In this document: piece by piece, positions 52,277 to 62,193 of the stretch
How positions within the stretch are numbered: position 1 is the first letter of the stretch
How the letters are laid out: every line of letters begins with the position of its first letter
NCBI GenBank assembly: GCA_040901765.1
Contig: JBBDYG010000040.1
Span: forward strand, 124,001-188,000
From: JBBDYG01 sp040901765
GTDB taxonomy: Bacteria > Planctomycetota > Planctomycetia > Pirellulales > Lacipirellulaceae
Direction of reading: 5' to 3'
Length of the DNA stretch: 64,000 nt
The notes under the pieces: generated by a model
Database searches by the model: none
The model's input: the letters and a program-made list of their open reading frames with translations, nothing else
What the model was told of the DNA's origin: nothing
Made by a program: the position numbers and the translations under genes

Positions 52277-55200
52277 CTACATGGCGGCGCGTAGCGTACT
52301 CAGGTACTCGACCAAATCGCGGAGGTCACGGGGGGAAATGTGCTTCATCGCGTCCTCGGGCATGGCCGATTTGCCTTCCAAGCGTTCCTCGATTTCGGCC
52401 AGGTTTACGGCTATCTCTTTGTTGTCGGGATCGACCAACACGACGTGCTCGTCGTCTTCGCGCCGCACGATGCCGGAGACGACTTTGCCCGAATCGAGTT
52501 GCATGACGGTGGTCTTAAAGCCCTCGGTGATTTTGGCATTGGGATGAACGATCGACTCGAGCAATTCGGCGCGCGAGCGCTGGGTGCCCACGTTAGCCAA
52601 GTTCGGGCCGACGAACACCTCGCCCGGCTTGACGGAGTGGCATCGCCGGCATGAGATGGCCGCGTTCTCGCGGAAGATGCGTTCGCCGCGCGTCGCGTCG
52701 CCCCCTTCGGCGCAGAGAGCGTACTGGGCCGGCGGATTGCCGGCGGATTGTCGGTTGTCAAACTCTTTGGCGAGAGCGACGAGCTGCGGGTCGTGTGACT
52801 GCCGAGCCGCTTCAAGTACATCGAGTTGCAGTGGGGCGGGGCAAGTGTCATCGGCAAGCTGGTGCATCCACTCGGTTAGCAAGAGTTGAGCCGCCGGCTG
52901 GTGAATTTTCCCCAGCGCGTCCAGGGCGGCCTGCTGTTCGCGAATGTTTCCAGCAGCCAAGCCGCGCCGAAGCTCTTCAAGCGCGCGGTCCGGAAAGTGC
53001 TTGATGAGCAGATCGCGGGCAGCGGCGCGGACTTCAGCGTCATTCGATTGCAATCCGTTTTCGATGCCCGACGAAAGAAGTTGCTTCTCCGCCCGCCACA
53101 GCGTTTGAAGCGCACGGACGCGCAAGTTGGATGCTGTGGAATCGTTGCCGATGAGTTTGACCAATTCCGGTCCGGCTTCTTGAATTCCCAATTCTAATGC
53201 GCCGATGATACCTCGATCGCGAATGTCGGTTGACGATTCCAATATTTCCGGCAGCGACGCTCGGACGATGGCTGCCACTTTCTGTTGCGAACGGTGGGGT
53301 AGGGGACGCCACGAACCCTCGACAACATCTCGTGGCGACGGCTCGGCCCATCGAAAAACTAGCTCCAACCCATGTTCGCGCATCATCGGGTCGGCTTTTT
53401 CATCGAGCGCGAACTGGATCGTGGCCGCTAAATGTTCATCGGTTCGTAGGGCGAGGTTGGCGGCCAGGACGCGCCTTGCGAGCGGTTCGCTCGTCGGCAC
53501 GTTGGTAATGAGCGCGGCCAAGTTGGCAAATGCTTCCTGAATCGGCATATCCCAAATAAAGCGGGCGGCTTCGAGGGCAATGCGAGGCTCGTCATCATGC
53601 AAAAACTTCGCCACGATGGGTGACTTCTGCTGGCCCAGCGCGAGCACGATCGAGAGCCGTTCGGCGGGCGATCGACCTTCAGCCGCGGCAACGAGGGCCT
53701 CGGGTGTTTGACTGCCGGCCAGCCCCATCGCGGCGGCGTGGCGCAGAACAGGATCGCGGTCGGAATTGTCGCGGGCCATCGCCAGCAGGGCCTCGAGCGC
53801 CGCCGGCTGACGCAGCTTGCCGAGCGAGATCGCGGCGAACGCGCGGACGCGCGGCGAGTCGTCGCCGAGCAGTGCGATCAGCCGCCGGGCGATTTCGCTC
53901 CGGCGGTCTTCATCGGCCTTAAACGCACGGCCCAGTGTCTTCGCGGACTGGGCACGAATTTCGCCGTCGGCATCGCCGCCGAGTGCGAGCAAACTCGCGA
54001 AGAGTTGGGGATCGGCGACGGCGAGTTGCCCCAGGCCCCAAATAGCGTGAAGCCGCGCGAGCCTCGGGGCATCCGTTGAATTCGCTATCTTGCCCAAGGG
54101 CGTAGCCGCGCCATCGGCCACAAGTTTCTGTTGGGCAGCGAGGCGAACCCGCGCGTTCGCGTGGCCAAGTAGGAGCGCGAGCTTATCGGCGGTGGCTCCC
54201 CCGATTTGTGCCATCGACTCTTGCAAGTCTTCGCGGGCCTGACGGGCAATTTGATCGTCGCTTGTGACGCGGTGAATCCGCCCCGTACCGGTGCCGGCCC
54301 AGCCATCGACCCAATCCAGAATGTAAAAGTTTCCGTCCGGACCAAAGTCGCAATCGGTAGCCAGGACGTTGCTGGCGAATACGCTGTCTTTCGCCAGTTG
54401 GTACGAGGCGCCATGAGGCTCGAACCAGATGTTGCGAATCGCGCTGCCACCCGCGGTACCGCGGAAATCGCAAAGAAAGAACGCACCGTCGTATTCGGTC
54501 GGCAAGCCCGTGCCCGGGTAGCGGACCAGGCCGGATGGTCCGTCACCAAGATTAGCAATTGGCGGCACAATTCGCGCCGGCTGCTCGTCGTTCTGCGTGT
54601 GCCAGATTTTCTCGCGATTGAACGGACCGCGATCGGGCAGGTACTGATAAAACATGCGCCAGCCGGCGTCCATGCCCTCGACGACGTGGACCAGCCGCGC
54701 GCGGTCGCCGGAGTCGGAGTTGTTGTCGCCGGTGAACAGATCGCCGAGTTCGTTAAAAGCGAGTTCCTGCGGATTGCGTAAACCGGTTGCAAACAGTTCC
54801 AGCTCGGTGCCATCGGGATTGCAGCGTAGCACGGCGCCGCTATCGGGGTTCACGAGCGCGCCGGCAGGCGTTTCGACGTGCAGTCCGCGATCGCCGATAG
54901 AGAAGTAAATTTTGCCGTCGGGGCCAACCGTAAGGCCGTGCAGGTCGTGGCCGTAGAACGCATTGCGGACGCCGAATCCACTGGCAACGGCCCGCTTTTC
55001 TTCGGCCTGCCCGTCGCCATCGGCGTCGCGCAGTTCCCACAGTGCAGGAATGCAGGCGAACCAGACGCGGTCGCCAATCGCCAAAACGCCCGCGGCGGCG
55101 CCGTCCTCGACGGCGTTGTAACCGTCGGAAAATACGCTCGACCAATCGTACCGTCCATCTCCGTCGCGATCTTCGATGAGTCGGACTTGTTCGCTGTGTT

Positions 55201-55588
55201 CCGTAAAGCGATCGATCTCGTCTCCCATTCGCCGCACGGTGTAGGCGCGACGATCGGCCACCGTGCGGGCCGCCAAGTCGTCGTCGAGCCAATCCATGTG
55301 ATCGCGGTTGTCTTCGACCCCTTTTTTGACGCGATACGTCTCGGCGACGAAGATCCGCCCGGCGGAATCAAAACAGAATGCGACGGGATTGGCCAGCAAC
55401 GGCTCACTTGCGACGGCCTCGACTCGAAATCCGTCGGGCACGTGAATCGCACTCGCGGCGAGCTTGGCCTCGGCCGACACAAGACTGTTCTCGTTGGCAT
55501 CCAACGGGCGCGCGGATGCACCGCACGCAATTCCAAGCAGTAGTTTCCAGCTTACGCCATGCAATAAACCGCCATGCGTACGGGTCAT
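52277..55588 (-). CDS. PVC-type heme-binding protein with HEAT repeats
   Basis: A 1103-aa secreted protein. A signal segment is followed by a six-bladed propeller-like dehydrogenase domain (about residues 45-430: PDGFRVEAVASEPLLANPVA, DHMDWLDDDLAARTV, FGVRNAFYGHDLHGLTVGPD, GDNNSDSGDRARLVHVVEG). HEAT-like helical repeats occupy about 460-930. A cytochrome c-like domain follows with heme site CRRCH (Cys980, Cys983, His984), and the PVC-specific end is HISPRDLRDLVEYLSTL. Members are predicted extracytoplasmic sugar or alcohol oxidoreductases, but the substrate is unknown. The ATG at 55588 avoids overlap with the upstream gene, 48 bases away. Confidence 0.92.
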   Translation of the reverse strand: MTRTHGGLLHGVSWKLLLGIACGASARPLDANENSLVSAEAKLAASAIHVPDGFRVEAVASEPLLANPVAFCFDSAGRIFVAETYRVKKGVEDNRDHMDWLDDDLAARTVADRRAYTVRRMGDEIDRFTEHSEQVRLIEDRDGDGRYDWSSVFSDGYNAVEDGAAAGVLAIGDRVWFACIPALWELRDADGDGQAEEKRAVASGFGVRNAFYGHDLHGLTVGPDGKIYFSIGDRGLHVETPAGALVNPDSGAVLRCNPDGTELELFATGLRNPQELAFNELGDLFTGDNNSDSGDRARLVHVVEGMDAGWRMFYQYLPDRGPFNREKIWHTQNDEQPARIVPPIANLGDGPSGLVRYPGTGLPTEYDGAFFLCDFRGTAGGSAIRNIWFEPHGASYQLAKDSVFASNVLATDCDFGPDGNFYILDWVDGWAGTGTGRIHRVTSDDQIARQAREDLQESMAQIGGATADKLALLLGHANARVRLAAQQKLVADGAATPLGKIANSTDAPRLARLHAIWGLGQLAVADPQLFASLLALGGDADGEIRAQSAKTLGRAFKADEDRRSEIARRLIALLGDDSPRVRAFAAISLGKLRQPAALEALLAMARDNSDRDPVLRHAAAMGLAGSQTPEALVAAAEGRSPAERLSIVLALGQQKSPIVAKFLHDDEPRIALEAARFIWDMPIQEAFANLAALITNVPTSEPLARRVLAANLALRTDEHLAATIQFALDEKADPMMREHGLELVFRWAEPSPRDVVEGSWRPLPHRSQQKVAAIVRASLPEILESSTDIRDRGIIGALELGIQEAGPELVKLIGNDSTASNLRVRALQTLWRAEKQLLSSGIENGLQSNDAEVRAAARDLLIKHFPDRALEELRRGLAAGNIREQQAALDALGKIHQPAAQLLLTEWMHQLADDTCPAPLQLDVLEAARQSHDPQLVALAKEFDNRQSAGNPPAQYALCAEGGDATRGERIFRENAAISCRRCHSVKPGEVFVGPNLANVGTQRSRAELLESIVHPNAKITEGFKTTVMQLDSGKVVSGIVRREDDEHVVLVDPDNKEIAVNLAEIEERLEGKSAMPEDAMKHISPRDLRDLVEYLSTLRAAM

Positions 55589-55635
55589 TCGTGCCACTCG
55601 AAACTGCTCCCAAGATACAACAATTAACGTCTCCG

Positions 55636-58600
55636 CTATTGTACTCCAATCGCCGCGGCCGCGCGTCGGCGTGAGCAAGTCGCGAGGATTCCCACGATGA
55701 GCAGCACCGCGGTTGCCGGTTCGGGAACGTTGGCCATTACATTTGCACTCGCACCACCGCCGGCGATATTTCCAAATCGGGCGGTCCAGACCGTGTAATC
55801 GCCGGCGTCGATCTGGCCATTCGCGTTGCCGTCAGCGGCAAGGCCGGGGCCGATTTGCCCCAGCGTGTCGCGCCACACGGTGTAGTCCGCCGCGTCGACG
55901 ACCCCGTTTCGGTTGTAGTCGCCCAACAGAAAGATGTCATCGAATCGAACGGTCACGGTCGTGGCGGTGTAAAGGGCGGTCGCGTAGACGCCATACATCT
56001 GTTGGGCATCAAACGCCACGAGTGTGTCGAATGTATTCACGACCAAGTTTGCCGCGAGTACGAGAACTTCATCGCCGACCTCTGGGAGGAAACTATCGAT
56101 CAACTCGACTTCGAGCGTGCCGGCCAGCCGAGCAGTTTCCAGCACGTTTAGGAAGTCGTGTTGCGTACCGGAGGTGAGTCCCCCGACTTCGACGCCGAAC
56201 AGTCCGGCCGAAGTTTGCGCGTAGTTGGCCCGAATCGTCGCGGACCCCGCCTCGGTAAAGTCGGTCTCCACTTCGTTTGGCGCGAAGCCGATTTCCAATC
56301 GTCCCGAGTTTTCGACATCAATGCCGACATTTGTGCCATGTTGCAGATGCAGTCGCGTGCCGTTGTCGAGGGTCATGTTTCCCAACCCATCGGTGATGCT
56401 CGAGCTGTAGAACAGATTCTGTCCGCCGCCGGCGAAATAAACGTCGGTCGAGTTGATAACCGTATTCAATCGGCCTGCCAGCGCGATATTGGCGCCCAAC
56501 CGAGTTCGGCCACTGGCGTTGATTCTGCCTTGCACGATGGCATCGCTCCCATCGAGCATCGTGACCGGGAACAGGCTCGCAGTGGTCAGGTTCAAGATGC
56601 CGGTGGCACTGAGGAGCCAGGGGGTCGGGGGATTGCTGAGGTTCACTTCGAGCCGCCCGCTATTGCCGGAGACGTTCAGGGTTCCCCCCACGAGATTATT
56701 GAATTCATCGACGCGATCGACGTTGAGCACCAGCGCGGCATTGTTGACCGTAATTTGCGTATTCTCGGCCGCCCCATCGAGATCGACACGCCCGACCGAG
56801 ATGGTGGTAGTTGCGCTCACCGTGGTTGCGGCGTTAAATTGTATCAGCCCGGCTCCGGTGTAAGTGCCACCGGCGATCGCCGTCGATCCGTTCAGTTCGA
56901 GCACGGCATCGTTGGCGAAACTGATCGACGCGGTCGATTCGAACGAGGCCGTGTTGTTGACTTGCGTTATTCCTCCATCGAGATCCATGGCCCCTGCCAC
57001 CGCCAGGGGCGCGGTAATTAACGAGTCTCCGTCGGTCGAGTAGGCACCGGTCGTATGGATGCGAAAGGTGCCCAACCCGGCCACCGTCGGCATGGTTGCT
57101 CCGATTTGGTCGTTATTAAGTTCCCCATCCAGCCGCCAACCGGCGAGGACCGAAAAGGTGCCGTGGTTAGTAATCACTCCATCGAAACCGTCGTTCGCGG
57201 TCGGTTCGAGCGTGGTCGAAGCAATCGAGAAGATCAGCCCTTGGTTGATCGTGATCTCCGTGTTCCCTTGCAGTCCGTCGAGATCGGTCTCAGCCACGCC
57301 GATGAAAGTATCGAAGAAGGCGACGTTGATCGAGCCGTCGAAAATGATTCGGCCATTCCCCACGATGCTTGGATTTATCAGGGTCGTTGCCCCAAGAAGC
57401 CTGAGCGTATCGCCGTCGCTGTCGATTTCCACCGTCGCATTGTTGCCGAGAATTGTCGGGCCGCTGAACACAGCATCGCCATCGACAAAGACGGTGCCGA
57501 TGTCGACCGAGAGCGCCGTCTCGATGTCGCCAGAGCCGGTAATGTTGATTTCACCGTTGTTGGAGACGGTCACGCCTCCCGCGCCGGTTAACACCGGAGT
57601 TGTGGCCGAAGTCTGCGCCAGGTTAAGCGTCCCATCGAGCCTCCACGCGGAAGCAATATCCACGGTGCCGCTGTTGATTTGCAGCGTACCGTCGAAATCG
57701 TTGACCCCGCCCGTCTCAATATGCGGGGAATTGATGTCGAGCGTGCGGCCGGAGTTGACCGTAATCACGGTGTTCCCCGCCTGCCCGTCGAGATCGTAAG
57801 TGTCAATGTCGATCTCCGTATCCTGTTGAATCGTCGCGGCGCCGTTCTGCCGAGCGATGCCGTCGCCAACAACTCTCCCACCCTGGAAGGAGGTAGTGCC
57901 GTTGAAGCGAATTTCGGAATTGGGCGTGCCCGGCTCCGTTTCGACGATCGAGGAGGGTAGCAACACCAGCGGATTGGTGATGATTCCCAGGCCATCGGCC
58001 CGCACGACGCCGTTGTTTTCCACAAACAAGGTGCTTCCCGTCGACCTGGCGGGGCTGACTACGCCGCCGTTCAAGAGCAGTAGTCCCCCCGCCCCCACGG
58101 AGCCGCCGGAGTTGAATGCAACTTGTCGCCCCGCGCCGACGGTGAGGTCGGCGCCCATCGCGTCAGCCATTCCGGTTTCAAAGCGGATGTTGCCGTCGAT
58201 CGCTTCGATCTCGCCCCCCGCGAGGTCAAGCCCCAACCCGTTCTGCGACGTGATGACCAGCTCGCCGCCGCTGGTGGCGCGGATCAATCCCTCGCTCGTA
58301 AGAAGTCCGAAAAGATTGTCGTTGAGATCGAGCGTTCCCTGTCCGCGCAGTTCTCCACCGGCGGCGATATTAACTCGCTCCGCTTGCAAGAGGCTCGATA
58401 CACCCACCAGCACGACCGTTCCGTCGTCGTTGATATTCAAGAGATCGGAATCAAGCTCGCCGTCGGTGTTGATCGTGATCTGCGAATTGTCGCCGGGCGT
58501 GCCGCCGACGTCGGTTCGGTTCTGCACGAACAGCGTATTGGTCTGCGTGGAGACGGTGCTCCCTTCATCCACCAGTAAGTTTCCCGCCGCGCCGAAACCG

Positions 58601-59625
58601 GAAAGTGTGACCGTATCTCCCGTTCGGACAAAGGCATCGACTGCGGTGCTCGGAGTGCGGTTGCCTTCCCAGTTGCCAGCCGTGTTCCAACTGGCGCCAG
58701 TCAAGAAGTCGGTCCGCAGTAAACGAATGCCTGTCCAATTGGCCGTCGCCTCCGCGGCCATCACGTCGAGAGCCGACGGCAACCGACGGGCACAACACAG
58801 ATTGTTCGAGTGCATTAGCGCTGGCGCGGTGGGCGAGGTGGGAGACGAGGTAATGTGCCCATCGCTTGTCGAGGTGCTTTCCACGGAGAACGCCGTATTA
58901 CCGGCAAGCGCTGGGTTGATGTCGTAATCGCCGTCCGTGCTGTACTCGTTCGCCGCCGCAGTGGTGCCGCCGACGCCTACCGTGTGTCCTAACTCGTGCA
59001 GCGCGTAACTGAGAAGATCGCGGCTTCGCAACGTCGCGCTGGCGGATCCCGGCACCTGCATGGCCGCAGGCGCCGATGCGTTGACCGCGCCGCTATAGCC
59101 CACTTCCAAGAGGTTGGGCGGAGGCCCGGCGAACCATCCCGTCCGTTGCGCCATCGGCAGGTCGCGATACAGGGTCTGGGCCATGTCGAACTCGGAATGG
59201 TTCAACGGAGTCGAGTCGACCCACCAATTCCGATTGGGGTTGAAGATAATCTGCGCCCAAACAACGCGGCTGCTTTGCTCGGCAGGATCGCCCTCCGTGT
59301 TTCCGGGGTGCGCCTGAAACTGAAACATCTGCGCGCTGTTGCCAGCGTTGGCAGGCGCCTGCCAACGCAGTTCGACGTTAATCGTCCAATCGTCGAGGAT
59401 CACGTCGGACCACATGTCGGCCGCTGTTTGCACCATATTCATCAGCACCGTGCCGTTGGGATCGCTGATCGGGCCGAACGAATCGGATATCGTCGCTGGC
59501 GGCGTGGACTGCGCCGCGTTGTAAGTAAAGTTGAAGTTAAGCCCCATAGCCGGCTGGGCGAGAACGCAGAAGAGGCAACCAAGAACGGTTCGGACGCCGC
59601 CGGCGCCCCAGTGCTTGCTGGCCAT
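55636..59625 (-). CDS. Giant PEP-CTERM protein with metalloprotease-like head and dockerin
   Basis: A 1329-aa secreted protein. After the signal peptide (about residues 1-28), residues 30-300 form a metalloprotease-like domain with SYALHELGHTVGVGG (His210, Glu211, His214). The third zinc ligand expected at position 220 is Gly. Next come about 800 residues of repetitive beta-strand sequence of autotransporter/pectate-lyase-like type (LDGTLNLAQTSATTPVL, NTEITINQGLIFSIAS), likely a long beta-helix. A dockerin pair (GDYNRNGVVDAADYTVWRDT, DGNANGQIDAGDYTVWTARF) precedes the tail VPEPATAVLLIVGILATC then SRRRA. The G-run leader fixes the start. Confidence 0.88.
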   Translation of the reverse strand: MASKHWGAGGVRTVLGCLFCVLAQPAMGLNFNFTYNAAQSTPPATISDSFGPISDPNGTVLMNMVQTAADMWSDVILDDWTINVELRWQAPANAGNSAQMFQFQAHPGNTEGDPAEQSSRVVWAQIIFNPNRNWWVDSTPLNHSEFDMAQTLYRDLPMAQRTGWFAGPPPNLLEVGYSGAVNASAPAAMQVPGSASATLRSRDLLSYALHELGHTVGVGGTTAAANEYSTDGDYDINPALAGNTAFSVESTSTSDGHITSSPTSPTAPALMHSNNLCCARRLPSALDVMAAEATANWTGIRLLRTDFLTGASWNTAGNWEGNRTPSTAVDAFVRTGDTVTLSGFGAAGNLLVDEGSTVSTQTNTLFVQNRTDVGGTPGDNSQITINTDGELDSDLLNINDDGTVVLVGVSSLLQAERVNIAAGGELRGQGTLDLNDNLFGLLTSEGLIRATSGGELVITSQNGLGLDLAGGEIEAIDGNIRFETGMADAMGADLTVGAGRQVAFNSGGSVGAGGLLLLNGGVVSPARSTGSTLFVENNGVVRADGLGIITNPLVLLPSSIVETEPGTPNSEIRFNGTTSFQGGRVVGDGIARQNGAATIQQDTEIDIDTYDLDGQAGNTVITVNSGRTLDINSPHIETGGVNDFDGTLQINSGTVDIASAWRLDGTLNLAQTSATTPVLTGAGGVTVSNNGEINITGSGDIETALSVDIGTVFVDGDAVFSGPTILGNNATVEIDSDGDTLRLLGATTLINPSIVGNGRIIFDGSINVAFFDTFIGVAETDLDGLQGNTEITINQGLIFSIASTTLEPTANDGFDGVITNHGTFSVLAGWRLDGELNNDQIGATMPTVAGLGTFRIHTTGAYSTDGDSLITAPLAVAGAMDLDGGITQVNNTASFESTASISFANDAVLELNGSTAIAGGTYTGAGLIQFNAATTVSATTTISVGRVDLDGAAENTQITVNNAALVLNVDRVDEFNNLVGGTLNVSGNSGRLEVNLSNPPTPWLLSATGILNLTTASLFPVTMLDGSDAIVQGRINASGRTRLGANIALAGRLNTVINSTDVYFAGGGQNLFYSSSITDGLGNMTLDNGTRLHLQHGTNVGIDVENSGRLEIGFAPNEVETDFTEAGSATIRANYAQTSAGLFGVEVGGLTSGTQHDFLNVLETARLAGTLEVELIDSFLPEVGDEVLVLAANLVVNTFDTLVAFDAQQMYGVYATALYTATTVTVRFDDIFLLGDYNRNGVVDAADYTVWRDTLGQIGPGLAADGNANGQIDAGDYTVWTARFGNIAGGGASANVMANVPEPATAVLLIVGILATCSRRRAAAAIGVQ

Positions 59626-59637
59626 GTCACACCCCCC
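59626..59637 (-). promoter_or_regulatory. G-run leader of PEP-CTERM gene
   Basis: On the minus strand GGGGGGTGTGAC directly precedes the ATG at 59625. The first nine bases are identical to the leader at 20820-20831. Confidence 0.6.
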
Positions 59638-60378
59638 TTGGACACGAATTGTGATGAGGGAAATCCGCTGACTTGTTTACGATTCGATCCGAGCTTCCTA
59701 TCTCCGGTCGGAATGCCGCTTATTCTAGCAGCCCCCACCCCCGCTGTGTCTACGCCGCTGGGATGCCCTTCCAGACGCTCATAGCGCCGGAACTCCGACG
59801 CACGAAACGCGGCCGCACGATAGATTTCACGGCCGATGCTGACCCGAGTCAGATTCTTCGCCGTGTGGCAATGAGACTAGGATGCGCAAAGAAATTGCGT
59901 TCGACATGGTGCAGCATGGTTGGGGCCGCACTGTCGAACGTCGACGGCTAACGGTTCGCTTAGTACAAATGGCGGGGCAGGATTCGAACTTGCGACCTCG
60001 AGGTTATGAGGTATTGGGGGCGAGTCCTAACTCGTGTCTGTGCCGACACTTAGATATCCAAATTTCCTCGATTGTTTTCAGGTGTTAGTGAATGCTGAGC
60101 TGCAAAGAGGGATGCTAAAAGCACGCGTTCACAACGGTAATCGGAGGGGCATGGTTCCAGCCCCCACAGAATCGGAGGTAATTGGAGGTAAAAGTGATGG
60201 TGCTTGCACTTGTGAAAAGTGCCACGAGCGCCGCGCTTTATTCAAGAATTCAAAACTTTATTGCCGGTAACTGCAAGTAGTACCAAAGAATAAACATCCG
60301 GAGTACAATCGGCCAGTTGGAGTAATTGACAGAGCTGCGGTGAATTAATCAATGCGCCCTCATAATGGAACACCCACG
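59638..60378. other. Non-coding region around tRNA fragment
   Basis: About 740 bp with no supported gene. The short frames at 59673-60270 have no recognisable family. The stretch contains the tRNA-Met fragment, the divergent promoters for the genes at 59625 and 60379, and AT-rich sequence from about 60240 onward. Confidence 0.5.
59970..60010 (-). pseudogene. 3' half of a tRNA-Met (CAU), truncated
   Basis: Read on the minus strand from 60010 the sequence gives an anticodon loop CTCATAA, the 3' anticodon stem CCTCG, a variable loop AGGTC, a T-arm GCAAGTTCGAATCCTGC and an acceptor strand ending CCGCCA. The 5' half is missing: the upstream bases do not pair with CCTCG or with the acceptor strand, and there is no D-arm. 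The T-stem has one A-C mismatch. It is not a working tRNA. Such 3' halves are often left where an integrative element recombined into a tRNA gene. Confidence 0.75.
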
Positions 60379-61926
60379 ATGAATAAGTCACGTTTTTCTG
60401 TCAGGATCGTGTCGGGCTTCAGCTTGCTGTTGGGCCTGGCCGCCAGCCAAGATTGTTGGGCACAAATATTCTTTGAAGGCAATACCAGTTCTGATTTCAA
60501 CGATCCGAACAATTGGAATCCCCCGTTTTTTCCGTTCGACAACGAGTCCTATTTGATTCAGGACGGCAAAACCGCAATATTTTCCGCCGGCAGCACCACT
60601 CTGGGGGGGCTGACTGTCTCCAATGATTCATTCGGACGGTTAAGGATGACGGGCGGATCGCTCACGCTGCTGAACGATACCGAACCACTGGAGGTCGGCC
60701 GAGAGAGGTTCCCCACACCCAAGCAAGGCGACTACAACAACAACGGGATTGTCGACGCGGCAGACTACACCGTGTGGCGCGATACGCTGGGGCAATTTGT
60801 GGAAAACCTCGGCGGCGGCGCTGACGGCGACCACAACGGGTTTATTGATGAATTCGATTACGATTTCTGGGCAGGTAATCTCGGCCTCGTCACTAAAGGC
60901 GGCGAAATTATCATGACCGGCAACTCCACCATAACGACCAATGGGGTGGTGATTGGCAGACGCACGAGAGGTTTTCTTTCAGTGGGCCCCAATGCGCTCA
61001 TCGACGTTAAAGGCCCTTTCAATTTTTCGGAAAACCGTAGAAAAGACTTGGAAGTCGGTGCATACGGACCGGCATACATTGCGATAGCTACGGAGCCGGG
61101 CCTCGAAGCCGAGGGGCTGGTCATCGTCGAGGGCACCGTGAACGCGAACGATCTGAGAATAAATGTGTTCGGCGCGAAAGGTGAAGTTCGTGTTCTCCCC
61201 GGTGGTCGCGTGAACCTGAACGGCGCCTTGATCTTGTCGTATTGCGACACGCAGTTTTTTGCCAGCGGCTGCGGATTAATCGCCAATCCCGAGCCGCTGA
61301 TGTCCTCGAAGTTATCGATCATCGGTTCCGGCGGAACATTTGAGGTCGGCCGCTTCGACCCCGCTTTAAGCCCCGCCCCTGCTCACGATCCCCTCGGTCG
61401 GCGGGATATTCGTTCTGAGTTTCCGGCGGACGCGACCATCTCTTTCACGGCCGATGCGGGGGGCGTGACGCCAATCGTTCTGGTCGACAACAGCGCATTC
61501 CCCGGGGAACTCACCGGCACCGCTTACCTCGATGGGACGGTAGGTAACGTTCCCGGAACCTATGCTGGGATGAACCTCGAACTCAACCTCGACGCCTATG
61601 CCGGCTCGGCGCCGCTAACGTTGATCGATGCCCCGCCCGACCTTCCCGGGGCCTCCCCCGCGCATCTCGTCGGTGTGTTCGGCACGGTGACCTTCTTGGG
61701 CAGTCGGACGGCCACTGTAAACTACGACTACTTGAATGGCAACGTGTTTCTAAACAACTTCCAAAACGGCACCGGAGCAGGATCCCTGGCCGTTCCAGAA
61801 CCTACTGGCCTGACGATGACCCTGATGCTGGGCCTGCTGGCAATTTACTCGTTTCGTGCAGGAGCGAAACGGCAGCCGGCCCGAAGGGAGGACTGCTCCA
61901 TCAACACTTTCGTCGTGGGTAAATAA
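60379..61926 (+). CDS. PEP-CTERM protein with internal dockerin repeats
   Basis: A 515-aa secreted protein with a signal peptide (about residues 1-27, ending CWAQ). Next is a beta-rich segment beginning FFEGNTSSDFNDPNNW, like the autotransporter-associated strands of planctomycete surface proteins. A dockerin pair lies inside the protein at about 107-163 (GDYNNNGIVDAADYTVWRDT, DGDHNGFIDEFDYDFWAGNL). More beta repeats follow (GFLSVGPNALIDVKGPF), then the tail VPEPTGLTMTLMLGLLAIYS and an unusually long basic extension of about 26 residues. ATG 60379 begins the signal peptide; an ATG at 60352 is in frame but adds only polar residues. Confidence 0.84.
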   Translation: MNKSRFSVRIVSGFSLLLGLAASQDCWAQIFFEGNTSSDFNDPNNWNPPFFPFDNESYLIQDGKTAIFSAGSTTLGGLTVSNDSFGRLRMTGGSLTLLNDTEPLEVGRERFPTPKQGDYNNNGIVDAADYTVWRDTLGQFVENLGGGADGDHNGFIDEFDYDFWAGNLGLVTKGGEIIMTGNSTITTNGVVIGRRTRGFLSVGPNALIDVKGPFNFSENRRKDLEVGAYGPAYIAIATEPGLEAEGLVIVEGTVNANDLRINVFGAKGEVRVLPGGRVNLNGALILSYCDTQFFASGCGLIANPEPLMSSKLSIIGSGGTFEVGRFDPALSPAPAHDPLGRRDIRSEFPADATISFTADAGGVTPIVLVDNSAFPGELTGTAYLDGTVGNVPGTYAGMNLELNLDAYAGSAPLTLIDAPPDLPGASPAHLVGVFGTVTFLGSRTATVNYDYLNGNVFLNNFQNGTGAGSLAVPEPTGLTMTLMLGLLAIYSFRAGAKRQPARREDCSINTFVVGK

Positions 61927-62182
61927 AAAAGATAAACTGCCACGCGCTAGACGCTACGGGGGATGCAACTTGTTACAATGACTGCGATTGGGAATTCCGA
62001 GGTGGAAGCGGTTCCAGCCCCAGACCCGAGGGTAAGGGTCGGGCATGCAGAAGTCTCCGTATCTCATTTGCTTTTCTGATAGGAGGAATGACGACTAGAC
62101 GTGCTCTGAGGAATGCTTAGTGCCTGATCGTTGGGGTCGGCATGAAGCGCTGTTCGAATGGAATCTTCGTTTTGTTTTCAAC
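61927..62182. other. Intergenic region between two PEP-CTERM genes
   Basis: About 255 bp. GACCCGAGGGTAAGGGTC near 62021-62040 can form a small stem and may be a terminator for the upstream gene. AGGAGGAATGACGACTAG near 62081-62098 looks like a good ribosome-binding site, but it opens only a three-codon frame. No RNA gene was recognised. Confidence 0.4.
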
Positions 62183-62193
62183 GGGAGGGTCTC
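62183..62193 (+). promoter_or_regulatory. G-run leader of PEP-CTERM gene
   Basis: GGGAGGGTCTC directly precedes ATGATG at 62194, a variant of the leader at 29482-29492 with one G replaced by A. Confidence 0.55.

Noticed and set aside
57857..58927. 356-codon open frame on the plus strand
   Set aside because: Antisense to the repetitive beta-helix of the giant PEP-CTERM gene; Pro/Ser-rich translation reflects repeat composition.
59970..60010. Functional tRNA-Met gene
   Set aside because: No 5' half, D-arm or matching acceptor and anticodon stem strands are present upstream of the fragment.
60034..60270. 78-codon frame with a CxxC motif (CEKCHERR)
   Set aside because: No ribosome-binding site or recognisable family; it starts beside the tRNA fragment in non-coding sequence.
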